Below are positions 18,701 through 26,617 of a stretch of 64,000 nt of DNA, piece by piece. The stretch is from positions 1-64,000 of the forward strand of contig CAMNQX010000005.1 of NCBI GenBank assembly GCA_946550725.1, given 5' to 3'. Below the pieces are notes generated by a model that was given only the letters and a program-made list of their open reading frames with translations, was not told the origin of the DNA and made no database searches. Position numbers and translations under genes: made by a program. The stretch comes from an uncultured Clostridia bacterium (GTDB lineage: Bacteria; Bacillota; Clostridia; Oscillospirales; Oscillospiraceae). Within the stretch, counting starts at the first letter, position 1. Every line of letters begins with the position of its first letter.

Positions 18701-21700
18701 GGGCCACAAGGTTTTTGGTCTCCTCAACCGGTTCCTCTAGGGAGAACTTTTCTTTCGGCTCCCGCTCGGTCGGGTTTTCTGCGCCGTCTACGTCCTCGGC
18801 CTCCTCGCCTCGTCCCGCGATCTGGTCCTGCACTTCCTCCTGGAAAGTCCTGGGCAGTTTCCGCGCCTCCAACTCACCATGGCGCACCACGTCCCCAAAC
18901 GGCACTCCCTGGATGTTGACATTTTGGCCGTTGTAGGATATACTGCCCATAGAGCCACTCTGTTGCAGTTCGATGGGCCCATGCAAGCCCACCGTCCGAA
19001 GCAGCGGAATGGTTCTTTTTTTGTCTGCGTGAAGGATCTCTCCTCCCTTGATGTAGTTTAGGGCATTGTCGCGGGTGTAGGCGCTGTTCACCTTCTGCAT
19101 ATCAGCGACGACAAAGCCTCCGTCTACCGGACGCAGGTCAAGGACGGACATGATAGGCTGCCCATTCGTTGCTCTAAAGCTCCCAAATACCACCAGCCGC
19201 GTGTTTTGCCCGCGCCGATTGCTCCCCTGGCTTTTCATCACCAGCACCGGATCGTCCAGAATTTCCGGCACCCGCCTGATCTCTTCCAGGGTCATTTCCG
19301 GGTGATCTTCAAGGATGGTGGAGATTTTGTCTCCCTCCATGAAAATGTCGGCCTCTACGGCTCCCAGTCCTTGCAGAACGTCGCCGGTGCTTCCGAGGAT
19401 GAAACGCTCACCCTCCGGGCGCCCCGTATCATCCCACTCTTTCAGCTCTTGTCCAAAACTCTCGTTGACGGAGTATTGTGCCCCCGCGCTTTCCGCGGGC
19501 GGCCCCGTCCTCCGGTCGGTGGCGGCGGCGTTCTCCTGGCTTTGTCGGCCCACGCCCCGCTCTTCCATGACGGTCTCCATCGTCTCGTTGTACTGCTCCG
19601 CGTGGGCACCGAAGGCGTTGATCCCGGCGTAGGCGTCGGCAAAGATTTCTTCCATTATGGCGGCGTAGGCGGCGTCGATGGCCGCACCGTCGGCGTTGGC
19701 GGGAAGGTCGATCACGCCCCGCAGCTTTTCGATGTAAGTGTTGACGATCTTCCCGAACTCCTCCGGCGTGAAACGCTCCGTGATCCTCGCCTCGATCTCC
19801 CGCACCAGCCCCGGCGTCTGGAAGGCCTTGTCGTGGAAAATCTCATGGTCGGCAATCTGATCCGTGGTCAGCCGCATATGGTCCGCCTGGAGGATGATCC
19901 TGCCGTCCTGGGTATACACCCCCCGGACCCGTGTGGTTCCGCCGCTCCTGGTGCGAATAGGGACGGACCCCAGCACATAGGTCACGCTCCGCCCGGTTTC
20001 CCGTTGCACCCGCTCGGCGGTGGAGCGCATACCGGCGTCCCAGTCTCCCTCCTCCAGCACCGTCACAGAGGGAGTATCCGTACCCATAGTAAGGCCCAGG
20101 CCCTCCGCCGAGCTTACCCGCGCCCGCCGTAGAGCCTTTGCATAATTTTGCCTTTCAACTGCAATTCTGCCTTGTTCAGCGGCGCCGCCGGTTTGGACTG
20201 TGCCTCCTGCCAGTCTGCCGCTTTGCTCTCCGGCACCCGGACCATAAAGCCGTCCGGCGTCTCCATCATGTAGGTGGTCTCCTCCCTGGGTCGCTTGTTG
20301 TTGCTGTCCATCTTCCAGCACCGTCCTTTCCATAGTTTGCGGCGCGTCTTGCCGCCCCATATCCTCCTGCACCTGGGTCTCCGCGCCTCGGCGGGCCTCT
20401 TCCGTTCCGGCCCACTCTACGCCCTCCGTCTCGATCGGAGCTTGCACCCTCTGGCTCTCCGTGGTGATCTGGGCGCTTTGCGCCGTCTGCTGGTCGCTCT
20501 CGATCACGCCCGCAGGCTCCGGGCGCACCAAATCCACCGGCTGGTCGGTGTTTACCGTCTCGCCGGTGGGGTGTTCAGCGGTTTTAATGTTCGTCTCCGC
20601 CTCCTGTTGGGCGGCCTCGGCCTGTTCCTCCTGTTCAATGGTCAGGACGTTCTCCCGATAGAGCTTCCCCAGGTCTTGGGCGGTGATGGTCTCTCCGGCC
20701 TCCACCTTTGCCTGGAGCTGCTGGGCGATCTGAAAACTCTTTGTGGACTGGTCGCTCTCCAGCCCCGTCTCAATGATGGCCTGCACCACCTCCGGTCCCA
20801 TGCTCTGGAACTCCTTGCCCACCTTGCCGGTCTGGTAGTAGTTGATGGCGGAGCTGACCGCGACATTTCCGCCGGACAGCACACCGCCAGACAGAGCGCC
20901 GCCCAGGAAGTCCAGCCCCATAGTGAGGGCCTGGTCCTGGACCGCCCGCCAGAAGGCCTCGTTTTCACTTATGCCCTCCGCTTCGTAGGCGGCTACCGCC
21001 TGGGCCCATTGGCTCTTGTCCTTTGCGATCAGGATGTCAGCGAAGAGGTTGATGGCGTCGCTCCCTACCTCCTCCGTTCCCTCGGTAAAGGCGTTCTTGA
21101 TGATGTAGCGGATCGCTCCCTGTTCCCACTTGCCCTCCAGCAAGGCGTCCAGCGAGAACTTTTCCGTGACGACCTCCGCGATCCCCGCGATGGTCCCCAG
21201 AGCAAAGGCCTGGTCGTCGGAGAGCCCCCGGTCCTTTGCCTCGATGGTGGCGTCCGCCGCCGCCCCGGTGCCCATGATGGCGAGGGCCACCGTCTGGTTT
21301 CCTCCACTCACAGCGGTGGTAAATAGGAAGTCGCCCATGCTCATGCCCGTTTGGTATAGGAACGAGGCGGTTTTGCCCCCGAACTCATGGCCCCGGTCCA
21401 CCCAGTATTTCTCAATGTCCTGCACCACCTGGCCCCGGATGGCCGCCGGGACGTAGCTAAAGGAATTGTATGGCGCGTTCTGGTCGATCTTCCCGCTCCC
21501 CAGATATTCCCCCAGTTGCAGGGCATAAGAAATACCTTTTGTCGGCGCCATGAGGACGCTGAACACAGAGGCTCCCACCGGGTCCTCCTTTGCCCACTCT
21601 GCCCACTCCGCCTGTGTCGCCTCCCGCTGGCGGCGGTACAAGTCGCTTTTGATGAACTCATAAAACGCCCTCGCCTCCTCGGGAGACCGCGTGGCGTAGA

Positions 21701-22880
21701 TGTAGTTGTAGGTGGCGATCTCCTCCGGGCTCATGTGCTCCGCCTCTCGGTTCCCACCTACCACGCTGTCCACCATATGCCCCAGCGCGCCAGCACCCGC
21801 GCCGTAGGTGTTGTCCTGGAGTTTCAGGTAGGCCCCTGCGGCCTCTTGCCCGTTGACCCATGCGTAGAACGGGTCTTTCCAGCCGCTGTCCTTATATACC
21901 GGCGGGGCTTGCTCGTCTAGGAGGCTGGTCCAAAACGTGGCCCACTCGTCCAGGTCCTCCTCCCCCTTGGTCGTCAGCTCCTTGTTGGGCCTGCTCCCGT
22001 AATAGAACTCCTGGGCCAGATGGAGCTTTTGGGCATAAGCCTCCGCCTCCGCCTGGGTGTTGAACTTTCCCAGGTACTCGCCGGTGGCGTGATACTTTGC
22101 GATGGCCTGCTGGTCGGACATTCGGTACGGCGTCCCGCCGTCCCCGAATGCGATGGTGGGGATCACGATTTCCTTTCCGTCCTCGTTGATGGTGATACTC
22201 TGCACCGTAGAGATGGACCCGTCCGCGTTTTTGAGCTGCGGGCGGCTGTATAGGTCGATGTTGCCAGCGCCATACTGCCCCAGCTCTCGGTCGGCGGCTC
22301 CCAGCTCTGTGTAGCCCTTCAACTGCTGGTAGGTCTTGTACTCCTTCTCGTCTGCAAACTGCCCCCAGAACTCCCGATCGTTTTTGAGCCCTGCTCGGAC
22401 GTTTTTGAGATAGGAGATATTCTGCCGTACCCCCTGGAGGAATTTCCCCGTGGACCCAGCCCCGAAGGCCCCGTCGTAAAGCTCTCTGTTCGCCGCGAAG
22501 TGGTCCTGGATGGAGTATGCCCGCCCCAGCAGCTCGTCGATCTCCGCGTCCCTCGCCGTCTGGTACGCCGTATAGGTCTCCACCGGCTGGTAGGTCTTGT
22601 CCATCCTCTCCTTGTCCCCGGAGATCCGTTTAGAGAAAGCGTCGATGTCGTTGAGCCAGGGCTGCAGGTCCTCTCTGGGCGTCCTCGCCCCGCTCGTGAC
22701 CGTCCGCACCATCGGCTCCTGACCCCTGTGCTGTCTGCTCCACTCGGAGAAAGAGGGAGACCCCCCGCCCGTCTGAACGACGGACGTGGGGGTGATCCTC
22801 GTCTCTTGCTGTGTGACTTTCGGCTGGGCGATCTCTCCCGTCCTGCCCTTGTTTTTCTTGGTCCACTCAGCAAAGTTCAC
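12762..22880 (-). CDS. Giant polyvalent phage protein (3,372 aa): probable internal virion/ejection protein with metallopeptidase-like and MuF-C-like domains
   Basis: Single uninterrupted ORF; HEXXH (DHEIFHDK, codons at 19833-19847), MuF-C-like segment (ILDDPVLVMKSQGSNRRGQNTRLVVFGSFRATNGQPIMSVLDLRP), LPD-like segment (FSLEEPVEETKNLVALHNLTADKLLKALALGGFPMPSIAVTKADIPHTNFGDI). Confidence 0.85.
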   Translation of the reverse strand: MNFAEWTKKNKGRTGEIAQPKVTQQETRITPTSVVQTGGGSPSFSEWSRQHRGQEPMVRTVTSGARTPREDLQPWLNDIDAFSKRISGDKERMDKTYQPVETYTAYQTARDAEIDELLGRAYSIQDHFAANRELYDGAFGAGSTGKFLQGVRQNISYLKNVRAGLKNDREFWGQFADEKEYKTYQQLKGYTELGAADRELGQYGAGNIDLYSRPQLKNADGSISTVQSITINEDGKEIVIPTIAFGDGGTPYRMSDQQAIAKYHATGEYLGKFNTQAEAEAYAQKLHLAQEFYYGSRPNKELTTKGEEDLDEWATFWTSLLDEQAPPVYKDSGWKDPFYAWVNGQEAAGAYLKLQDNTYGAGAGALGHMVDSVVGGNREAEHMSPEEIATYNYIYATRSPEEARAFYEFIKSDLYRRQREATQAEWAEWAKEDPVGASVFSVLMAPTKGISYALQLGEYLGSGKIDQNAPYNSFSYVPAAIRGQVVQDIEKYWVDRGHEFGGKTASFLYQTGMSMGDFLFTTAVSGGNQTVALAIMGTGAAADATIEAKDRGLSDDQAFALGTIAGIAEVVTEKFSLDALLEGKWEQGAIRYIIKNAFTEGTEEVGSDAINLFADILIAKDKSQWAQAVAAYEAEGISENEAFWRAVQDQALTMGLDFLGGALSGGVLSGGNVAVSSAINYYQTGKVGKEFQSMGPEVVQAIIETGLESDQSTKSFQIAQQLQAKVEAGETITAQDLGKLYRENVLTIEQEEQAEAAQQEAETNIKTAEHPTGETVNTDQPVDLVRPEPAGVIESDQQTAQSAQITTESQRVQAPIETEGVEWAGTEEARRGAETQVQEDMGRQDAPQTMERTVLEDGQQQQATQGGDHLHDGDAGRLYGPGAGEQSGRLAGGTVQTGGAAEQGRIAVERQNYAKALRRARVSSAEGLGLTMGTDTPSVTVLEEGDWDAGMRSTAERVQRETGRSVTYVLGSVPIRTRSGGTTRVRGVYTQDGRIILQADHMRLTTDQIADHEIFHDKAFQTPGLVREIEARITERFTPEEFGKIVNTYIEKLRGVIDLPANADGAAIDAAYAAIMEEIFADAYAGINAFGAHAEQYNETMETVMEERGVGRQSQENAAATDRRTGPPAESAGAQYSVNESFGQELKEWDDTGRPEGERFILGSTGDVLQGLGAVEADIFMEGDKISTILEDHPEMTLEEIRRVPEILDDPVLVMKSQGSNRRGQNTRLVVFGSFRATNGQPIMSVLDLRPVDGGFVVADMQKVNSAYTRDNALNYIKGGEILHADKKRTIPLLRTVGLHGPIELQQSGSMGSISYNGQNVNIQGVPFGDVVRHGELEARKLPRTFQEEVQDQIAGRGEEAEDVDGAENPTEREPKEKFSLEEPVEETKNLVALHNLTADKLLKALALGGFPMPSIAVTKADIPHTNFGDITLVMDKTTIDPKFDRRNMVYSADAWTPTFPATEYEVNEDVAERLHKKFYELQKKFGRQDVDVLYPWGNYPEDQINREGGEAAILAKYQDDPDMMKVYLLDNGMQLPDPVMEETVTRMDDWNIELSEHLISTMGEDMVRNARPDSRPTRLWWQEWIAEHGTELEAAYSSFLQEKGYSEGQIENVLDNVELRTILLNARKYLENGPETRTTREDTGKTEQAIRGMVDPKDYQNWLQDLFGGIEKSSGINTGVDPYTRAGDRKSFRQTHIPATLENIAKVMISEGEGGDNRNVAGFYGVKTLRAVTAERFGSIEDMHRAEGKLQHMTQEQADANTDALHDRLYAIMGDIYKSKPHGQYSNEFMDMDTIGEILVEAARGGEFTPESVIREFKGTGYQVTEEMARRAVDLFGDINKMPVNIFEAKPERAVRFDEVLAAIVPEDTGAELRSKLEEAGVRVVDYQAGDDTDRLEKVNSVENAKFSVEDETEAEEDKKRKKPKAVAPSKPIIAKSDLRRTMLSTFSIPEGAKAEIGAIIDGYADRLLREGSLTQEDRNALFDRMYSEGVMTVEADEFYRDGRQAVVGGRVYVTESEKAEFGDDWNDFRKRAFAAGVYLTNDRSDNHVDVWNMELADTLPGVFDREETDSKSILERVVQLAEEGKDEKMSLAEYTARLAKQEFIPESEFLDGMERQMDWALRTFAEKANLEIKLRERTGVKIAQERAERVEMAARQRERQQLRDLQQRTLKQLQWLSRNRFRAPEELRAAWDEVLGDIDIYAVGAANELNWSKKHGATWKDLAEMYKAAKASDPNFLPSAELERIVARLDGDKIADMDIGALQDLYKAAIGLRTEFYNRNNVINDEARRLFAEVYAEAKTEIETAEGNFTGKKLDAFLNMEHLTPMNVLERMAGWRKDGTWMSMARQLEQGERAVRNYKVRSQRVLEEFLTERADWVKTADGQGKDAIWYEVEVPELLELGKGDKPLFGKTVKVYMTPAQKVQLYLESKNTDNLRHMTGGRTFVDKELYSKGQRQEALAQGTTIRLAPETVKALVSDLTEEEMELARLLEGYYNQFAKGEINRVSNILYGYDKAQSKNYAPIFTNQNYTTTTIGVFDTTAEGVGHMKSRQYAVNPSYNISAFDAFERHSDQTARFVGMAIPARNWQTLLNWREKNNSTGDVITHKWGEEGKKYIDNLLNELQGGKVRKRDTAERILDTALSRYISSVFGFNPSIVLKQAMSFPLAGTYLGWENIPNIAKALKTPDALINTYTSELAYRLMGYATPETAQLKNNPSKLSENKVLKFTFGGGAITAMDGWTVKSIWGWAENMVSREHPELELGTKEQIDAGESPYYKEVAKAFEEAVSRSQPMYDVMHRAGIMRSDSKITRALTLFKTVPIQQYNMLRQTVAEAQRAKQDFAAGKVSEGEFRRARGKAGRAVVGVILAGLGIEAINFLNALLKNKAKRYRDDEDELTWKSAGAQATMNFVQSNAGMIAGGDILAEYIGSVVTGDKWYGVETPGVTQIVDLFEDGKDAFSAIGKLVQEGYDVVSKGGDLGEYLRRHGGDYLGELEKVCETAATYLGGVPANNIKAYALGALSWVSPEFATAYEDATATANKGKLSGLKGGALETRIGDILDNRVGKVEDETVETLAELYENGHTGAVPTDTPSSVSVNGEEKKLGAYQQQFFDRVWRECVAGALDDMVGSVAFQRADEETRAKMVKKLYDYAAQRAKTELFEGYAADKWVAEAAASGDVAEWIGWKVLSGDNSANFSKFREAGLGNEAALSLAEDIGELTPEAGKKQVSNLQKFRAIIDGTRGQDQQMAALSSVMGESEYARLQVGVRYGITPEMYVECREAINDTSPTQDEAKRAIKAMDGLTKTEAAILWQLQNKSWKPESNPFSKKTGRKVYNDLNAEDEKELEGLSLPSVEGDDTDWNDVLGLSLPTID

Positions 22881-22895
22881 GGTGCTTTTCCTCCC

Positions 22896-24572
22896 TTACT
22901 TCGCCTTGGTCTCCAGGCAATACTGGACGTAGGCGGTGATGTAGTCGGCGTAGGTTTCGTATTCGCCCAGAATTGGGTCTCCCTTCCCGGTTCTCTTGTA
23001 GGCGGAGCGGCGGGAGCTCCATTCCCCGCTGGTGTACGGCGTTCCTGGATCCACGCCCTGTTGCCGCAGGAAGTGGATGGCGCTGTCGTAGGAGCTGAAC
23101 TTCCTGGGCGTGTCGTCTACCTTGGGCCCTCCCAGGTCCCCCTCGTCCTCGCTCTCCTCCTCCCACGTCTGGTAGTCGTCCCACAGTCCAGAGGAGGAGT
23201 TAAACCCGTACCGCTTGTAGTTGTCCACCTGGGCCAAAAAGCTCTTTGGCCGCCCACTCGCCTTAGCCGCAGCGAAGAGGCCGTCGTAGTCCATCTTGCC
23301 CCCCAGCAGGTTCTGCTGGGTGTTGTTTCCGTTTGCGATCCTCTTGGCCTCTGCTTTCTCCTGCTCTTGCCGCTTAAAGGCGGCCACCAGAGCGGAGACG
23401 TACTCGTTGGAGTACCCCGCGGCGTCGATCATCGCCTGGCTGGGTGTGCCTCCAGCCTGGATGATGGCGTCCACCTGGGCCCGCATAAGATCCCTCTGTT
23501 CATCCGCTTCCTCCCGCTGGAACTTTCCATGGACACCCTGGGCATACTCGTCTGTGAGCCCCGCCGCGGCCAACAGCTCTTGGCTGGGTAATCCCCCCGC
23601 CTGGAGGATAGCCGCCACCTGCTCCACGGCGTTGTCCCGGTTCCACCCGGCATTGACCCCCTGGGCGTATTCTCCGGTGAGCCCCGCCGCGGCCAACAGC
23701 TCCTGGCTGGGTAATCCCCCCGCCTGGAGGATAGCCGCCACCTGGTTCACGGCGGTCTGCCGCACCGTCTCGCCCCGCTGGTAGTCTCGCTCTTCCAGCC
23801 GGTCCGTCCGGGCCAGCTCCTCCAGGTAGCGGCCATAGTCCACCGCGTCCTGGCCCTGGAGGGCGGAAAGCTGACCCTCCAGCACCCCCAACTCGTCCTT
23901 CCAGCCCTGCCGCCAGATACCTTGTTGCTCATTGATGGCCTGGAGATCCTGGAGGCTCATGTCGTGATCCTTGATGTACTTGCTGTACGCCTGCTGGTAG
24001 AGCGTTGGGATGATGTCGTTGAGCTGGGTGGCGTAGTAGTCGCCCGCTTGGGTGGCCGCGCCTACGGCGAAGGAGGAGGGCCGCCCGCCGGTGGCGGCGG
24101 AAGCCTGGCCGAGAGCGTTGGCGGTGGCCCGTTCGCCCTCCCGGAGATACTGCTTTTTATAGACCGGCCACAGCGGGTCCGTTTCCTTGCTCCAGGAGAA
24201 CTCCCCCCGGTTCAGGATGGCGTCGAGTTGCTTCTGCCTGGCGGCGGCGGTGGGATCCTCCGGAATGACGAAAGACCCGATCTGGTCCAGCTTGGCGTCG
24301 ATTTGGCCGGGGATCTTCCCGCCAGAGATGAAGTCCGACCCGTCCGCTCCGCCGGAGTAGTTGGCATAGCTGCCCCGGAGCTGGTTTGCCGTCTGGTTGA
24401 TCAGCAGACGCGCCTCGTCCGTAAGAGCCTTCCCATAGTCCTTTTTCAGGGACAGGATGGAGTAGCCGAACTCCGGATATTTCTTTGCCGTCTCCAGGTC
24501 CGCCTGGGAAAATTGCGATAGGAGGCCGCTGTTTTGCGCCTCCTTCAAAAACCCGTCATAAGTGAAAGCCAT
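22896..24572 (-). CDS. Phage structural/internal virion protein with internal tandem repeats
   Basis: 558 aa next to the giant protein; ~42-aa repeats (QVAAILQAGGLPSQELLAAAGLTGEYAQGVNAGWNRDNAVE...). Confidence 0.6.
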   Translation of the reverse strand: MAFTYDGFLKEAQNSGLLSQFSQADLETAKKYPEFGYSILSLKKDYGKALTDEARLLINQTANQLRGSYANYSGGADGSDFISGGKIPGQIDAKLDQIGSFVIPEDPTAAARQKQLDAILNRGEFSWSKETDPLWPVYKKQYLREGERATANALGQASAATGGRPSSFAVGAATQAGDYYATQLNDIIPTLYQQAYSKYIKDHDMSLQDLQAINEQQGIWRQGWKDELGVLEGQLSALQGQDAVDYGRYLEELARTDRLEERDYQRGETVRQTAVNQVAAILQAGGLPSQELLAAAGLTGEYAQGVNAGWNRDNAVEQVAAILQAGGLPSQELLAAAGLTDEYAQGVHGKFQREEADEQRDLMRAQVDAIIQAGGTPSQAMIDAAGYSNEYVSALVAAFKRQEQEKAEAKRIANGNNTQQNLLGGKMDYDGLFAAAKASGRPKSFLAQVDNYKRYGFNSSSGLWDDYQTWEEESEDEGDLGGPKVDDTPRKFSSYDSAIHFLRQQGVDPGTPYTSGEWSSRRSAYKRTGKGDPILGEYETYADYITAYVQYCLETKAK

Positions 24573-24585
24573 GTCTTTTTCCTCC

Positions 24586-26217
24586 TTACTGTCTCCCAGG
24601 TTTAGATTTGAGCTCCGATCCAGCGTAGAACTCCCGGACCAGAGAATAGACCCTGCACCCTCCGGTGCCTTCCAGCTTCATCCGGTAGTGGTCACCTCGG
24701 CGTGGGATGATGGGCAGGTAGTAGGACCGCTTCGCCCCCTCCCCCAGAGCCGAGCTGACCTTCTGCCACTCACCGTCCGTGTCGAACTGGAGCCACACCT
24801 GGACCTCCGCGCCCTCGTCCAGCTCCAGCCTGATCTGGATTTTGGAGACCCCCTTCTTGTTGGGGCTCCCCTCGGTGAAGTCTCCAAACTCCGCCTTCCA
24901 GGAGAAGGAGCCCTCCCAGCCCTCGGCGTCCGGCTCGATCCCCTGCGGCCTCCCCACGGCCCAGATGTCTCCTTCGCCGGAGAGGAGGTATAGGTTTCCG
25001 CCCCACCTGGCGAAATGGGTGGCGTGGGTCTCGTCCTCGGTGTTCCACATCCCCGTCTGGGTGTCGTAGACGTGGAGCCCCCAGCCCCCGTTCTCGTCCT
25101 GCATACTCACGAAGTATTTGAGCCCGTCAGACCCGGCCACGGCGTTTTTCTTCCGCTCCAGCCCGAAGGCCTGCCCGACCGGCTGCGGGATCCCGCCGGA
25201 GTATGCTACGATCCCGGCGCGGGAGAGATAGAACAACGTCTCCCCGGCGATGGCGAGGCTCCCGGCGCTCCCGTCCGCCACCCCCAGGGTGGCGCTCCCC
25301 ATCACCTCGAAGTTGGAGGGCATGGATCCATAGACCTTGTAGATGTGGTCCTCCTTGAAAAAGACCGGGTAGCCCAAAAAGGAGATACAGCCGGTGAACT
25401 CCCCGGCGCTCCCCGTGTCCACGGCAAAGCTGTCCGTCTCCACGCCGTCGTAGACGTTCCAGTTGAAGATGTCCCCCAGCTTGGAGGCGTAGATGGTGTT
25501 CCCGTCGCAGCCCCACAGCCGGTTCTCGTTTTCGCAGATAAAGCGGAGGTCCGGGACCGTCCGCTTGATGGATAACGTCCCGTTCTCGGTGTAGGGCGTG
25601 TCCGCGTCCTTGCCGTCCAGCTTGAACACATACTCGTAGAAATAGAGCTTGTCCCCGTCGATCTCCCGGATGATAGGTGTCTTGTTGTTCTCCGGGTGCT
25701 TTGTGCAGCCGGAGATGGTCACGGCGTCGCCCGGCTTGAAGTAGTCCGCCCAGTTCACCCCCGGCGCGTGGATGGTGTTGGCCTCCGCGTCCTCCTCGAA
25801 CAGCTTGCCGTCCTTGAATGTCAGCACATTCCCGGTCCACTCCGCCTCCAGGCTCCCAAATTCCCCGTTGACGGTGTTGAACCAGGCCTTGTCCGGCAGG
25901 ATCACGATGTAGGCGCCCAGGGCCGCAAAGGTCTTTTTCCCCGGCTTCACGGTGCCCTTGCGTTCCCCGTTGTAGAAAAAGCCGTCTCCATCCACCCAGG
26001 CCGGTCCGTCCCAGGAGAAGATACCCCCCGGCTCGTCCAGGGCCTTGTACTTGAACCTGGGCGACCGCGTGGCAAGCAGGGGCGCGTAGTCGCTGGTTAG
26101 GTTTCGCATATCCCACAGCTCTCCGTCCCCCGCGCCCTGGTTGTGGTTGAGACCTCCGAACTTCACCTGGCCGCCCTTGGTGATACCGTCGGCGTAGCGC
26201 ATGGCAGGCAGTTTCAT
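24586..26217 (-). CDS. Tail nozzle/stabilisation-like beta-propeller protein (P22 gp10-like by position and character)
   Basis: 543 aa; ENRLWGCDGNTIYASKLGDIFNWNVYDG...ETDSFAVDTGSAGEFTGCISFLGYPVFFKEDHIYKVYG pattern. Confidence 0.65.
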   Translation of the reverse strand: MKLPAMRYADGITKGGQVKFGGLNHNQGAGDGELWDMRNLTSDYAPLLATRSPRFKYKALDEPGGIFSWDGPAWVDGDGFFYNGERKGTVKPGKKTFAALGAYIVILPDKAWFNTVNGEFGSLEAEWTGNVLTFKDGKLFEEDAEANTIHAPGVNWADYFKPGDAVTISGCTKHPENNKTPIIREIDGDKLYFYEYVFKLDGKDADTPYTENGTLSIKRTVPDLRFICENENRLWGCDGNTIYASKLGDIFNWNVYDGVETDSFAVDTGSAGEFTGCISFLGYPVFFKEDHIYKVYGSMPSNFEVMGSATLGVADGSAGSLAIAGETLFYLSRAGIVAYSGGIPQPVGQAFGLERKKNAVAGSDGLKYFVSMQDENGGWGLHVYDTQTGMWNTEDETHATHFARWGGNLYLLSGEGDIWAVGRPQGIEPDAEGWEGSFSWKAEFGDFTEGSPNKKGVSKIQIRLELDEGAEVQVWLQFDTDGEWQKVSSALGEGAKRSYYLPIIPRRGDHYRMKLEGTGGCRVYSLVREFYAGSELKSKPGRQ

Positions 26218-26603
26218 GTTTCGTCACCCTCCCGCTCGTCCCGGAAGTCCATGACCTCCAGCAGCAGCTCCAGAGCCTTCCCGGAGATACGCTCCGGCGG
26301 GGTGGATACCTTTACCTTCTCCACCTCCACCTCAACGGCGTCAAGCTCCTGCTTTTCCGCGAAGAACTTTTTCGCCTCCTCCGGCTTCACATTGAATTTT
26401 CCGTCCGGTCCCACAATGTCGCCGTCTTCGCCCGGCACGGCGTACTTTCGGATCATCTTCATTTCCTTCTCCGCGAAGAACTGAACATGGGGATCCAGCC
26501 TTGCCTTTGCCATACAGAGCGCATGGGCGAAAGAAAAGCCCGCCTCCGTCTCCATCGTCTCGCACAGAACCCGGTGTACCTCCACCGCCTTCAACAGCTT
26601 CAT
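26214..26603 (-). CDS. Small phage structural protein of unknown function
   Basis: MKLLKAVEVHRVLCETMETEAGFSFAHALCMAKARLDPHVQFF...; 4-bp overlap with the next gene. Confidence 0.6.
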   Translation of the reverse strand: MKLLKAVEVHRVLCETMETEAGFSFAHALCMAKARLDPHVQFFAEKEMKMIRKYAVPGEDGDIVGPDGKFNVKPEEAKKFFAEKQELDAVEVEVEKVKVSTPPERISGKALELLLEVMDFRDEREGDET

Positions 26604-26617
26604 ATCGTTTCCTCCTT

